From contig NMRA01000338.1 in the NCBI GenBank assembly GCA_002633005.1, positions 49,331 to 113,330 on the forward strand: a stretch of 64,000 nucleotides of DNA, in the 5' to 3' direction. Below the pieces are notes generated by a model. It saw nothing but the letters and a program-made list of their open reading frames with translations, made no database searches and was not told where the DNA came from. Origin of the DNA: Phoronis australis (Eukaryota; Phoronida; Phoronidae). Below are positions 31,669 to 44,465 of this stretch, piece by piece. A program made the position numbers and the translations under genes. Each line of letters opens with the position of its first letter. Position 1 is the first letter of the stretch.

Positions 31669-32650
31669 GTACCTAAACTATAAGGACTCCTAAACACGGT
31701 CACGGACGCATAAACACGACTCACCTGCAATCAGGGACGGATCCAGGGTATCGAGCTAGGGGGGAGCAGGGCAGAGTATTAGCCAGGATTTTGTCCGTCG
31801 AACATTCGCACCCTCGAACTGCCAAATGTAATCTAGGAGAATTTTAGGGGGGGAGGCATGGCCCCTTTGGCCCCCCTCTAAATCCGCCACTGGCAACCAC
31901 CGTTCACTGACTCACAGACACACGGAATCGGACTCACAAAACACGATTGATTCACCCAAAATACACGGTCACTGACTCACATTCACGAAGAAACACGGTT
32001 AACGGACCGCCAAACACGGTTCACTACTATAAAACACGCCAAAAACACGGTCACGAACTCATTGGCTTCCTGGATCAGCTTCGTACCCAAGCCTCAAGAT
32101 GGAGTTGATCGGTTTAGCGACCAGCGCTATCTTGAGGCTTGCGGACGAGCCTGCTTCCCAGCTGAGTAGCGCGAAATAGTGATTATTACTACGCAGAAAA
32201 GGAATTGATCAACCTTCATGTATTTGGCAATATCTTCGCTTAAAAAACTTGCTCTTAGTACAAAAGTGCAAGTTGAGTTAACTTTCACATAAGATAAATA
32301 TCTCAAGTCACGTTATAATCCATTTCGATGTTTTTTAATGCGCATCAACTTAATAGTAAACAGGCATAAACATCAGCATGACGAGCATCGACAACAACGA
32401 GGCGTTACCAGAGACCTTTACGCAATAATTCTATTGCACAGCTGTCGAAACCGTAAACCGTGTTTAGCGGTCCGTTAACCGTATTTCTTCGTGAATGTGA
32501 GTCCGTGTCCCGTGTATTTGGGTGAATAGATCGTGTTTTGTGAGTCATCCCGTGTTTGTGAGTCAGTGAACTGTGTTTGCAAGTACGTGAGTCGTGTTTA
32601 TGCGTCCGTGACCGTGCTTATGAGCCCGTTAACCGTGTAGTTTAAGTACC
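31669..32650. mobile_element. Foldback element, 982 bp, with nested palindrome and a MITE in its left arm
   Basis: The left end GGTACCTAAACTA and right end (complement GGTACTTAAACTA) start long inverted arms of repeated CACGGT/GACTCAC units: 31669-32035 with 32450-32650. Shared landmarks are CACGGTCACGGACGCATAAA, CACGAAGAAA and CGGTTAACGGACCGC. The centre carries a second inverted pair, AAGCCTCAAGAT (from 32090) with ATCTTGAGGCTT (to 32142). No coding capacity. It begins 12 bp after the mariner element. Confidence 0.75.
31733..31893. mobile_element. About 160-bp G-rich-ended MITE inserted in the foldback arm
   Basis: Ends CAGGGACGGATCCAGGG and CTAAATCCGCCACTG, related to the AGGCGGATTTAGGGG family elsewhere in the window. 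Flanks GCAAT and GCAAC look like a short target duplication. The right arm of the foldback has an uninterrupted version (ACTTGCAAACACAGTTCACT near 32570-32590, read on the minus strand), which serves as the empty site. Confidence 0.65.
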
Positions 32651-35600
32651 TTGATATCTTTGGTTTATTCAATAAATATTTTTGAAAAGTTATAACAAAA
32701 TTATTCAATGAAAATGAGACCTTCATTTTCCAAACGTAGCAATATGTAGGGGCCTATGCTGCACTTACAAAGCTAGCCGTCTTCGTTTCAGACGCCATGT
32801 TACATGTAGGCCTTCAGTACACATATAATTTCTGAATAAGTTGCTGTCAGAGGTCACTCTCGCTTGTGGTGTTTTTTAAATAAATAAAAGTATGAAACAA
32901 CGTACTCGTTTATGATTTCCAGATGCTTATAAAGACGTCGTCTTGGGTTTATTGCGCTCACGTTATAGGCATATGCGCCTGTGAAGAGACCGGCAATTTT
33001 ACTACAATTAATTTAGGTTCGGCAGTAAAACGTGTGCTCAGTTGGTTTCTTTAGTAGCCTACATCCGCATGTAATGCAATTTAAATATCAACGTGGGTTA
33101 TTAAAGTACCCCGAGAATTTTAGTAAAAGGTCCACATTCTCAAAAATCTGAGCACCCCCCCCCCCCCCNCCCCCCATTTTAGGCTGGGTGCGCGCATGGA
33201 ACTCAAACTCGACTCAGACTCCATAACTAGTCAGTTTACCAATTAAGGCAAGTGCAAATGTACTCGGAGAGTGTCAGTTTTCGAGTCTAGATGCGAAAAC
33301 TGAGCTTAATCTCCGGGCCCTGGTTTCTAAGAAATGAGTAGATAACAAAATAGGTCACAATCCCCAACGAACTTTTAGAAGAAGACAATTTATTCTGCAC
33401 CAAATCTTCACCAATTTTAGCGATGTGTGTTAGCGACGAAAGGTCGCTTGACACGTGAGGTAAGCCTGCTGTGCCTTGACTTTTTGGATGTGAGGGATGA
33501 CGTTACTGCCTGTAGTTTACACAGTGTTTGTCGGCCAACGCATATTCCTTTACATTCTTTCATGGTGCCCTTTTGTGACTAAAAAGAAAAACTTTTGCTA
33601 ACGGTGCAACTGGCGACGCATAGATAAATAGTTGCTTGCTTCGGCCACACTCTTACGCTCGACACTTTCACCGGTCTACAGGTGTCCTATCTCGCAAAAA
33701 AGTGACAGCTCCACCGCACCCCACACCATTCTAGGTCGTTTTGCCTTTTTACACTTATCTTCTTAGCAGGTCATAGCTCAGACAATGTCCAGTTTCGGAT
33801 TTAGTCAAATACAGATTAAATGGTGAATCGACGCTGGACACAGTAGTTTGCCACTTTGTATTTTTCATCTTCTTCGTTGTGTAAATGAAAATCTCGCCTG
33901 TTGTTAGTCCTCGGAAAATGATATTATAAGATGTTAAAACAACATCGAACGCCCACAGGGTTGTACTAGTTCCGACTTACTCCTACTTAGTGCGTCAAGC
34001 TACTTTGAACAGTCTTCCAATTGATGAAACTCAGTCTGTCGATCTAAATTGAGAAAGCGCAACTATTGATTCTGCCTCAGTCGGCTCTACTTCGCTGACC
34101 GATGATGTGGTGGCCCATTTCCTGCTGGTACGTGACTAATGTTGCATCTGCTGATAGTTTGGTCAGTTGTGTTCTGCAAACTGAATCACGCTTTTGTAAC
34201 TGTGCACTGTTCCACCACAGATGAGACTAGTGCGACTAGTTTCGACGACCGGCAGTAACCTAATGTTGCTGAACGATGTTGGTAAATCAATCCGTCTTCG
34301 GATATACGGGCTGCCTGTGATGAGCACTAGAGTTTTTAAAATTCTTCCAGATATGACATCACTGTAAATCTTCTCAGGCCATACCTAGAGCTGGGGATGC
34401 CCTTCCTTGGACGGATGTCGTAGTACTTGCCAAGGTTCAATGGGTCTTCACTAATGGCATCATGCACCATCCTAGCGAAGACGTGTCGCTTCAGTAGGCA
34501 GATAATAATGGATCTAAACTTCCCTACTTTGAATGTCATACGTGCCCGTTTGGTGAGGATACGCAACTCGAGCTTGATGAAAAATTAGACGAACGCAAGA
34601 TCTATTTGCAAATCGAATGCACATTTGGCATTAAAACAGCAGAGCAGAAATCTGTCCGTGATCGTTATGTTTTTCTAACAGGCAGAAGACTGGTGGTCTG
34701 GTAACCCGCTCAGGTGTTACTTTGCACATGCAAACAGATCGGTTTGAGCAAAGTTACATTCAAATTGTTAACAGATTTCTTTCAGTTTTGAAAAAAAACT
34801 GGTTACATTACTTAAGCGTTGACCAATGTATAAGAGTGTTTTAATGGCTGCTGATCACTGAGAAACTCCCATTTTGTGATAGAAAAACGAAGCGAAAACT
34901 TCTACCGGTGCGTTATCACCTTGTCACTAGCGAACGCAGGCTCATACCAAAGCAAATAGATACTTTAAATAGAAAACAAAGCGAACAGATACTTAAAATA
35001 GAAAAAGTGGAAATTTACTTATGATGTGTTGATCACGTGGCCTTTAAGTGGTAGCAGACTGGCCTGGTATCCCGCTCGTTTTCCCCGTCCTCTTGTTGTT
35101 CTACACACAAAAGTATACTTACAATGAGACCGTGGTGGCCATTTTGAAATGCAACATAGCTACAGTCACTTTTCGTAGTTGAAACATTTTTCACCAATTT
35201 CTTCTGCCACATCATGTATGATTTGATGTTCAATATATGACTTTATATGCCTAACAAAATGAAATACACCATGTCAAAATTGCGGAGGCAACATTTTTAA
35301 GTATCCAACGAGGCGGATGGCAATAGCAAGGGTACCTCGCTTAATTTTGAAATGTGCAACAAAATTGGCTATCGCCCTATTTCCATACTTTAATTAATAA
35401 TTTAACAATTTTGTCCGTAACCGCTTCACTAGTAAGTGGAATTAAATGATAAGCTATCAATGTTTTGTGAGTGGGCACTGTTCGCATCAGTGACAAATCT
35501 CAGAAAGGACAAATAAAATCCTTCAAAAAACAGGAGCTGGAGGAATGTCGATGGTGAATACAATATACTGACGCAATCCAACCTTGTAAATGATAACGAA

Positions 35601-38159
35601 AACATTAGCCTTTCAAAGTACTTGAAATTTCCTTGTTGAATTCTTTATTTCAAGGCTTAGGAAAATATGCAAAAGACAGCCCAGGACTTTTACTCTTGAA
35701 TTATTGCAAATCTCGACCACAAGGTGCTGCGAATGAAAGTTTAGATTAGTTTGTCTTCTACTACACGCGTATCTATAGCTCTTGCCGGTCACCGGCAAAC
35801 GTTCTCGAATGACCCAATTTAAAAATCAGATAACACTTTGTTCGGCATGTGACAAACGTGCAGTCCGCAATGTTCAACATGACGCATCTCCGACAGCGCC
35901 TTATCCACGACCTGACGAGGCACCCGATTATCGTGATATGTAGCCTACATGTATTATGCTTTGTGGCAGATTGTTATTCAAAAACGTGGTCTTTTAACTC
36001 CAGATAAGCCGTCGTGCATGTACTCTCCACAACAGGTTGAACAGTCTCTTCCATTAGAACACGCGTCATTGTACACTTACACGCGGCTATAATAATGATC
36101 GCTTTTCTAATAATTCATAAATAACGGAATTTCACAAACTATGTTTAGTTACAGTGCACGCCAACATTAAGGTTATGTAAGACCTCAGAAAATAGTCCAA
36201 ATAATAATATTTTACGCACAGTTCCGTGCTCTGTGAAGTTGTTCTTTTTAAATGTTCTACTTTTGTACGAGGGGTTATCAAAAATTACTAAAGCGACATA
36301 GTCCCGTCATCCAAAAAATACATTCCACAGGCTCTCTGCTTTCAGTAAATATGTAACGTTTACTGTATTAAACTCTATAGTTTTGTGGTTATTTGTCTCA
36401 ATGCTTGTCAAGGTACTACATAACCTCGGACAACACGAACCACCGTGACAGATGAATGACTGTGGGAATTCCCATCACGACGACGGATGAATCCCGCCCA
36501 CCATGACGACGGCTACAAGCGGACATCATTGTCAGTGTAGTTGAAAAAAGCTGGTCACGGAAAAACAGATTTTTGTTGTTGAATTGTAATATACTATACT
36601 CTGCTTAAAACAATCAGTAAATCTTTACCCACCCAATACATTGAACACGTTTACAAAAGTAGTTTTTGCTGACAGGTTTATTTTGATCAGAAATAATACA
36701 CACGAAGACAATACGCCTTAGAACGTCTTAGACTCTACATTACAACTACATGCCAAACGTTATAGGTTATATCTTGGTGGTCACCGAACCAGCCTAATGT
36801 TTGAAACCGTCGCTTTAGTGTGACAGTGCAGAAACGTATGAAACAATCAGTGGTCACAATGATATCAGAGATTTATCACAAGTCTTGAAAACATTGTGTA
36901 CAATAACTTCAAACGACAAAGAGGCAGGCAAAACTGGCATTCACAAGACAACGGCGGTAGAACTTTGGTGGGTAATCGAAGCAAGACAGCATTGGATTTG
37001 GGAAGTAAAAACATACATCTTGGTTAGAATAACTTTGCAATACAAAGGGTTCGACTTATTCAACTCCGTATCAAAGCAAAACACACTAAAGCAGTACCAA
37101 TAAGGACATGCTAACGGATTTTGAAACACAAGCTACAGCATTAATATTAGTACATCCCGTGCGCCGTTTTTTGCACCTGTGCGGGTTGCTTAGGCTTGCC
37201 ATCTTTTGAGCAACCCATCTATGACCAATAGATGTCGCACCAAGTAACAGGGTGTCTCAAACGATGGTCCTCGTTTCAAAACAGGATGTTTCACCGCTCT
37301 TAGTTTCAAAGCAGGATGTTTCACTCTGGCTCCACGCCATGACTACACAAATGGTGATAATGATATCATAGTTTGTTTAAATTTTACCAACATTTAATGA
37401 ATGCTTTACGGTGTTCCCACATCCTTCACGGACTACAGCCAAACACAGTGTCGTGGTAGAGGTTCATCAATTTCAGTTCGCCTCTATCTTTTATTAAAAG
37501 GATGTTTAAAAACGAAGCGATAAACCCAAGCACACGATCACATTCTTATTCAAGTACGTACTAACATTCAAGAAAAAAGAAGATAAGGAAAAGTGTGGTA
37601 ACGTCATGCACATTAGTTTTGAATCCTTTGCGTCCTGCTTCAATTGCCTCACAAAAGCTGCAAAATTTAAGGTCCAGCAACGTGGAAAGGACATACTCCC
37701 AAATAAACATAGATAGGAACGAATATTCAGAGATACCCGTCGCCATGGTAGTCAATAAAGTTTATGCGTCAATAAACTAAACAATACCTCTGCAAAACAC
37801 GTTTTGCATATGTTATCGTGTATTTTCCTGCATTGGCCGCTGTTAAAGTACAGTTATAAACACTGCTGGCTGGGTAACTGTTGATAATATACTAACGCAC
37901 GAGACAAAAAAAGGAAAAGGACATGGTTCACGTAGATAAAACCAGGAAGCAGTTTACGAACTCAGCACGTTCACACTTTTCCGCTTGCTGCAGTCTTTAC
38001 AAGCTTCACTAAATATGATATTTCGTAGTAAATGCAAAACCATCTAGTTACATGTAAGTCGCCAAAATGCACAATAACTAGAATCTTTTATCAGCATTAT
38101 TTAATTTTAACATTATTTAATTTAAGAGCATATAAATTATTAAATCCAGCGAAACGTAT
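32651..38159. other. No recognised gene over about 5.5 kb
   Basis: Only short, motif-free frames. Minor features are a poly-C tract containing a single N (33154-33175), a G-rich repeat end next to it, and a two-copy 28-bp direct repeat near 37270-37325 (CAGGATGTTTCAC in each). No tRNA-like or splice-bounded coding exon was recognised. Confidence 0.4.
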
Positions 38160-38355
38160 AATTTAAAGGTTCCCGATTCATTTTCATATGCTGTATTGTA
38201 CGTATGTATGCGTGCACGTAAATGTGCCCACTTGTGCCTATCCGCCCTCTGGTACCCATGTGTCGTATTGCGTGGAGTGTGCGTGCTTGCTTGAGGGTGT
38301 GCTTGCGCGTTTGTACGTGAATGTGTTCTGGCGTACGTGTTTTTGAAAGTTTTAT
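38160..38355. repeat. Degenerate purine-pyrimidine alternating low-complexity region
   Basis: Runs of GTACGTATGTATGCGTGCACG-like sequence without a fixed period. Mostly alternating purines and pyrimidines (Z-DNA-prone composition). Confidence 0.55.
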
Positions 38356-39214
38356 GAATCAATGTATGCTTTATGGGGTTATATGCACTTTAAAGATGAT
38401 TTTTTAATATTTCATATTTCGTATTTTGGTCTCTACCCACTGCAGATCTGCAAAAGGTGGGGAACACTGAATTATTTCGTCCGTTTATAATTTAACAGCT
38501 TCAATTAAATTCCCCAGTTTGCCGTTTTTTTGTTTTTTTTACCTTAAGTGCCTCCAGTTATAACGTTTCGGGTATTTTATACGAAAAGTTACATCTTTTA
38601 TTATTTGTTTGGTGTTTCATTTTGATGTCTCACTGTTTTATATAAAATAAGAAAAGATTGGGGATCACCAAATAGCGCAAACAGCGTCACAAAAGAATGC
38701 GCAAGCTGACCTCAAGAACACGAATGCTCCGCTGACTTTCATTACATGGTGATTTTGTTGTGCTCTTGGGATGACGACATAAGTTTAGTTGAATGTTTTA
38801 CCCACCCAAACTCTACCAGGAATTCGACACATAACCTACTATTACACGCTTATTTTCTCATTCGTTAGAGCGTCAGCTTGACGTGTTGAACCCAGTAGAA
38901 TAAAATTCAAATGCCAAAATTGACAAAGTTAATAAGAATAATTAGGTCAGTTCATACATAGCAGCTTTGAATTACATTTCGCTTTGAAAATTATTACCGA
39001 ACTATGGAGCTCATCAAGTTCTTGATTTTGAACGTAAGAAGTAAATTTTGAAATTTCACGTCCCGACTATCATCCAACGTTTTAATAGTAACACAAAATC
39101 AACATTTTCAATTTAAACAATCGGGTATTTGAAATCAAAAATGATATTTAAAGGTTTTGTAAATTAGCGTATGTCGTAAGCAATGACTGATTTGGCAAAT
39201 TGTGCCGAACCTCT
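38356..39214. other. Presumed 3' region of the SoxF gene
   Basis: Lies downstream of the SoxF stop codon on the minus strand and is AT-rich. It may include the 3' UTR. No coding signal was seen. Confidence 0.45.
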
Positions 39215-40038
39215 TTAATTCCAAATTGTAGTGCTAGGGAAATACTGATCGAGCTCGCTATTATCAATATCAAAATTTTCATTAATTTGGATGTTGTTGG
39301 GAATGTAATCAACCTGTCGAGAAATATCATCACCATGACAACCAATGGAATGGTCCTGCACCGACGTTGACGGAGGATAGTGGGACAAGCGGGGTGGAAA
39401 CATATGTCTTGTAAAGCATGAAGGCGCCTGCACAGATCCCGCTGAATTATCTTCATCCTTGATCCCTAGGCCCCGCGACGATTGACTCATCAGCCCACGT
39501 AAGGTTTCAGCAGGATGCACTGCAGGGGGAGCTGGTGGGCGTTCACCAATAACAGTTTTCATGAGGTGCATGACATGTCCTTGGTTGCATTCCGGCAATG
39601 GATCGGGAATAAAGTCAAAACTGAAAATGTTACCATTCGACCCAATCGGTGGCTGCAATGGCGAAGGCTCAGGCGAGGGAATTCCGGCAAGTGGGCAGAA
39701 CGGATCAATGCCATCGGAGACGCAAAGGCGTAGACTTTGCCCAGATTTAATTTCGTTTGGGCTTGATGGAGGGGTACAGTCGGGAGACATGGGAATTTGG
39801 AATTGTCTGACTTCTGCAGTTTGACGTAAACCATCTTTGCCGTCACTGTCACATGTCAAGGGCACGTCATTTAGTTGGGAAAGAACAAGTGGTTGATGGG
39901 TAACAACACGCCTTGCCTTCTTGCGCCGTGGCCTATATTTGTACGTTGGATGAATTCTGGCGTGCTCAAGCCTGATTCGCTCAGCCTCCTCGATGAATGG
40001 TCTTTTTTGAACTAGGCTCAAGCTTCTCCATTTGTCAC
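39215..40038 (-). CDS. SoxF: SoxF exon 2 (second half of HMG box to stop)
   Basis: Acceptor TTTTATTTTAG|GTGAC at 40039/40038. It completes a split glycine codon, continues [20 protein letters not shown] and runs to a stop after TTIWN. 824 bp, intact. Confidence 0.88.
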
Positions 40039-43000
40039 CTAAAATAAAAAAGGATTCGTGTGAACCTATTGCGCTACGATTATACTTTAAACGAACTCCA
40101 CAAGGACATGGTTCGTGCACTCATTTTTAATTGTTTTTACTGCAGACAGGTCTGTGGTGTTCATTGCTTGTTCAGTGTTCCCAACTTTGACGTCACAGCC
40201 ATCTCAAAGACGCGCTTATACGAGTTAATTCTCAGGCCAAGCCATCCCAGAGATCACGGCTGACGAAAACAGGAACAGAACGACTTCCATATGTCAAGGG
40301 ACATAACAGACTTTCTCAGCAGCCTCAAGCCGTGCGATGGCAAAAGGTTATCATCGACGCAGGGGTAATGCACTAACCTTTGACTCAAAACTTAAACAGA
40401 AAACCATTCCAATTAGAGTTTTGTCGTTTGTCGTGCGCGTTGCAACAAAGTTTGGAGAGTTGGAACCAAATGTTCTGCAGACAACTTAGAACAAACATGT
40501 GGTTCCTTGTTGTAGAATTAAACGCTTGCAGATGTGATTTCCACAAAACACATGGGAAAACTGTTTGAACTGAGAAAACAAGAACACTAGACTTTACGAT
40601 TCACATTGGATAGCGCCTAGTTTTGAAGAAAGTGGAAGGCCGCTATACCTGTGGAATGACATTGTTACGTGCCCAATCAACGAACTCATAGATTAGCTAA
40701 TTTGCTAAAATGTGATAATTGCGATGCTAAGTAGCGGTGATACCACAGATTTCAACTGAAAGAGGTTTAAATGTGATAGCGTTTGTTATGATGATAACAT
40801 GTTAGTTAGTGCAGAAGTGACTTTGGGGATTTTGTATCAGTTTGTCAGACGATCCGCGTGTCACCAATAATGTGCGTTATCTAATTTTCTACTTGATTGT
40901 TGATGACACCAAAGAACTCTAGACTTGGAATGCCAACTTCGATGTCGCGCATGCGTGGCATTTGTTTGCATTGGTTTGTCGCGGTGTTGGTTATTCCTAT
41001 GGAATTTACTGTCACTAAAACTGTTCGCAACTCCACCGTTTTTCAACCGAATAGCCCTTCGCCGGTTTTTGATGGTGTATGATTATAGCTGAAGCAAACG
41101 ACACGTAATTTAATTCATAAATAGTCACCATTTCTCATACCCGACAGGTTTAAAAAATATTTTCGTAACCAAAATTTGAAAAATAACAAGTTGGATTGTA
41201 TAAATGACTAATTAAACCAGCAGGGATATAATTCCAATGATTCTAACGATTTCTATCCTCTCAAGACAAAGATATTAGAATATGGATCCCTCACGGCTGC
41301 TGTGAAGAATTTAGTCAGGCATTTATCCAAAGTAATTCATGTTCATGTATCAATTGTACCTTTGGTGCCGTTTGATACAGTTCGTCAGTAAAAATTTCAG
41401 AACGCAGTGAAATTTACAAAAATGTGATAAACTAATTACTCGAACAACCAATCCGAAATGTACAGATAAAGGCTTTGATAGATAAAACATGAGCAAACAT
41501 CTATTGTGTAGCTTTGAAATGTACTGGGGATGGATCATGACATAGGCTGCTTCAATAGTTTGTAAATAAAGTCATTTCCTCAGAAAGTAAAAATTAGTGC
41601 AGTTTGTAAATAAAGTCAGAAAGTGAAAAATAGTGATCCTGACACAAGTAGCGAACTCAGTCGAACAGACTGCCGGAAATTTAAAGTGCAAACTCTTACG
41701 GCTAGTCTTGGGGTCGCAAGCTCTAACATAATGCATTGGTCACGTGTGGGATTTGTCATTCCGGGGCTAGAGTTCTACAATGAAACACAAACGCAGTCTG
41801 ATGATTTGCAAAAACGTTAAAACACCCACTGAAATTAACGAAGCCTGTTTGTCCTGTGAATCGTGTACAGGTCAGTCCGAACACAGATCTAGAACGGAAT
41901 TAGAATGAAAAACAAAAAAGTTGCAAAGTAGGGTCAAAAACAGCGTGATGTGTTGCAACATTAAACGATGCATCATTCCCCAGGCACTTAAACTCGTCTC
42001 ACTTCATTCTAATGCCGTCACCGAAGATTTACACTTGTTAAACAGATGATCCAATAAATCTCGCTGAGTAACTCCCACTCGACGCCCGAGTGTGATAACG
42101 AGGATATATTAATTTCATCACTTATCATAACTGGGCAGAAAACAATGACGACACGCGTATGCATTTTAAACTTTGGAGTTTGAAACAAAGACTTATCAAA
42201 ACACGGGATTACCCAGGCCGCTTGATCTTGTTCAGTCAAGTTCTATTGACGATAACTGAAATTGGCAGTAAATGTTGATAAGAAAATAGAGAGCCAAAAG
42301 AATTTACGATTAATATGTAGCGCGTTATTACTTTTGGGTAGTTAAAGCCCAACGTCTTGTTTAACGTTCCCAGGAAAAAATACACATTGCCATTGTTAAA
42401 TGATAACTAACCTCAACGGGGAAGTAAGCGGCATTTTGTATTTTTGGTTCTCGTGCATACCTTCAGACTACCCGCTTGATAACGACGAGGAAGTTATTGA
42501 AATAATTTGGGGGTGAATTTAATGCAAACGGGATGTGTAAAATCGTTTCCTGAATATCGGCATCATCGCAAATTAGATTGAAAGCTTTTGTAATAAACCA
42601 TACATCCAATGTAACACGCAATAAATGACAACGCGCTGCAGTCTTTACTCGCCTTTCTTAATCTTACTTAACTACGTCTACATTGTGACAATCAGACCGC
42701 TACAAGAACATATATTTCGCATTCTGGCAAGAGATTTTTTTAATTTACAGACGATGCCCTAAGAACACAAAATACGACTAAGAATTCACAAATCAATATT
42801 TAAAAGGTTTAGGCGACTGGTTTTCACGATTCGTTCTAGCCTATTGACCCCTTTCTGAAAATGTCAGCTTTTTAGATGCATTGCGGTCTCGTCCATTATC
42901 TGATTGAATTAGTGAAGTGTAGGCTTAATCTCTTTCCACAAAGCTAGTAATGCTCATACAAGTAGCAATGGTGATGAGAGTAATTTCAGTACTTACAATT

Positions 43001-43274
43001 GAAACAAATGGTGCCCCTATTCAATTTAATTCAACTGTTCCTTACCTAACATTTTGCTGAGATCAGCATTATGTACATCCGGATTGTCCTCCGCCATTTT
43101 TCTCCTCTCTTTTCTCGCCCACACCATAAAAGAATTCATTGGTCGCTTGATTCTTTGCGTTTTCGACGTTCGCATCCTTGAATTAAGATAGTTTTCTGCA
43201 GCATACTGGTTTCTCTTCTCAATCAGCCAGTCGCACGGCACGTCGCCTGCCAAAGACGAATACTCGGGCTTCAT
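39215..43274 (-). CDS. SoxF: SoxF-type HMG-box transcription factor (Sox7/17/18 class), two coding exons
   Basis: Coding exons 43274-43046 and 40038-39215 join across a 3.0-kb GT-AG intron, giving about 350 residues. The HMG box (about residues 41-119) starts [20 protein letters not shown] and ends near [12 protein letters not shown]. The intron splits the box after SKMLG, the position characteristic of SoxF genes. The C-terminus ends [10 protein letters not shown] plus a short tail, matching the conserved EFDQYL-like motif used by SoxF proteins for beta-catenin interaction. The middle is Pro/Ser-rich, as expected for an activation region. I chose the ATG at 43274 because the protein then starts close to the box. 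An in-frame ATG at 43400 would add 42 hydrophobic residues unlike the family. In animals SoxF acts in endoderm, vascular and neural development. Confidence 0.88.
40039..43045 (-). other. SoxF intron
   Basis: About 3.0-kb phase-1 intron with donor TTAG|GTAAGG. No recognisable gene or RNA inside. It is the usual place to look for SoxF enhancers, but no motif cluster stood out. Confidence 0.8.
43046..43274 (-). CDS. SoxF: SoxF exon 1 (N-terminus and first half of HMG box)
   Basis: From the chosen ATG ([16 protein letters not shown]...) to donor TTAG|GTAAGG at 43046. 229 bp, 76 codons plus one base. The open frame continues upstream to 43400, so a longer N-terminus is not formally excluded. Confidence 0.85.
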
Positions 43275-44374
43275 TGTGCAGCCGATTAACGAGTGAAGAG
43301 ACACACACCCGAAATTCAGTGCAGTTAACACAATACCCACATTGTACAATGCGCATTCCACTCTCGAGCCGTCCAAGATAACATACAGGACGTGGACCAA
43401 TCAAACGCCGACGATCAAATTTAAGAGATTAGTCCCGAGTCCTAACTATTTCTGCGCTATGATCGGATTACAAGTACTTGAAGCCGTGAACGTGACCTCA
43501 AGACAACTTTGCTTTGTGTATAATCTGGATCACTGGACTTCACTTACGCTAACAAGTTTCGTTTCTTTAACAATTCTCGAAATTCTCATGCTATTCACAC
43601 TTATTAGCGAGTCTCCGATTTTAGACCAGATTCCCAAAATAACTTTACGTGGCTCCCGTAAGTAAAACTTCCTTGAATTCAAAGACATTTTTATCCAACC
43701 GGGAAACAGTTGTCCACCTAGTATGAGATTATTGAAGGAAGTGAAAAGAGACAATGGTTTCAGACTTAACTCATTTTACAGTGTCATCCTGCCACATTTT
43801 AGCCTGCCTGTTTTCCGAACGTTGTTCGCTTTCTTATTATAAGGAGTACACTAACAATTATACGTATATATTGACTTAAGAAATTTTGCTGGAGAGTTAT
43901 TTTAAAAAACTCCATTCTGCCTTTGTTTAGCTGTTCGAAAAGCAACGACAATTGAAAACTGGGCCACTTACCCGGGGCCCGCAAAAGCTCAACAATTTAC
44001 CACGATGTGGATTTATTTTCGTTACCAGCCAGACAGACCACCCAGTGCATTTAGGAGGACACGTTTCTGGTGATTGTAGGACAGTCTAGCCACTTCTTAG
44101 GCAAGATTTGCCCGCTTCAGTTCAGTTGCATGTCTGGCGGAGGGCAAAACTCAGTGGAATCAAATCTTCTACACAATTGGGCGCGATCTCTGCGCAGTTA
44201 GCAGGCATGCCAGGAAACACTCGGGGTCTGATTTTAAATTCCGGCAATAGTGACTCAGAAGCTTAGGTGGCGATTCACTAAACAACGGCCTTTTGTTAAA
44301 GAACAGTTTTGATTTAGCCTGCTAACTGTATAAAATCGCTCTCGTCTTGTTGCTAGAAATGAATACTCATGAGC
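43275..44374. other. SoxF 5' flank; no other gene recognised
   Basis: Should include the 5' UTR and promoter. I see no clear TATA box. Overlapping frames on both strands between 43342 and 43754 have no recognisable motif. Confidence 0.4.
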
Positions 44375-44465
44375 GGGGCACCATAGGGAGCTGGGGGGAG
44401 GGGGGGCACAGGGTGACTGGTGATTATAGCCCCCCCCCCTCTTTTTTCAGTGCAGCGCCGCGCAT
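44375..44465. repeat. Single unit related to the 75-bp tandem repeat at 22.9 kb
   Basis: GGGGCACCATAGGGAGCTGG, a C-rich run and TTTTTTCAGTGCAGCGCCGC match in order one unit of the 22870-23092 array. Confidence 0.6.

Noticed and set aside
39515-39852. Open frames on the other strand or frame within SoxF exon 2
   Set aside because: Shadows of the SoxF reading frame, with no independent support.
43275-43400. Extended SoxF N-terminus from the ATG at 43400
   Set aside because: The 42 extra residues are hydrophobic and unlike SoxF N-termini. More likely 5' UTR, though not excluded.
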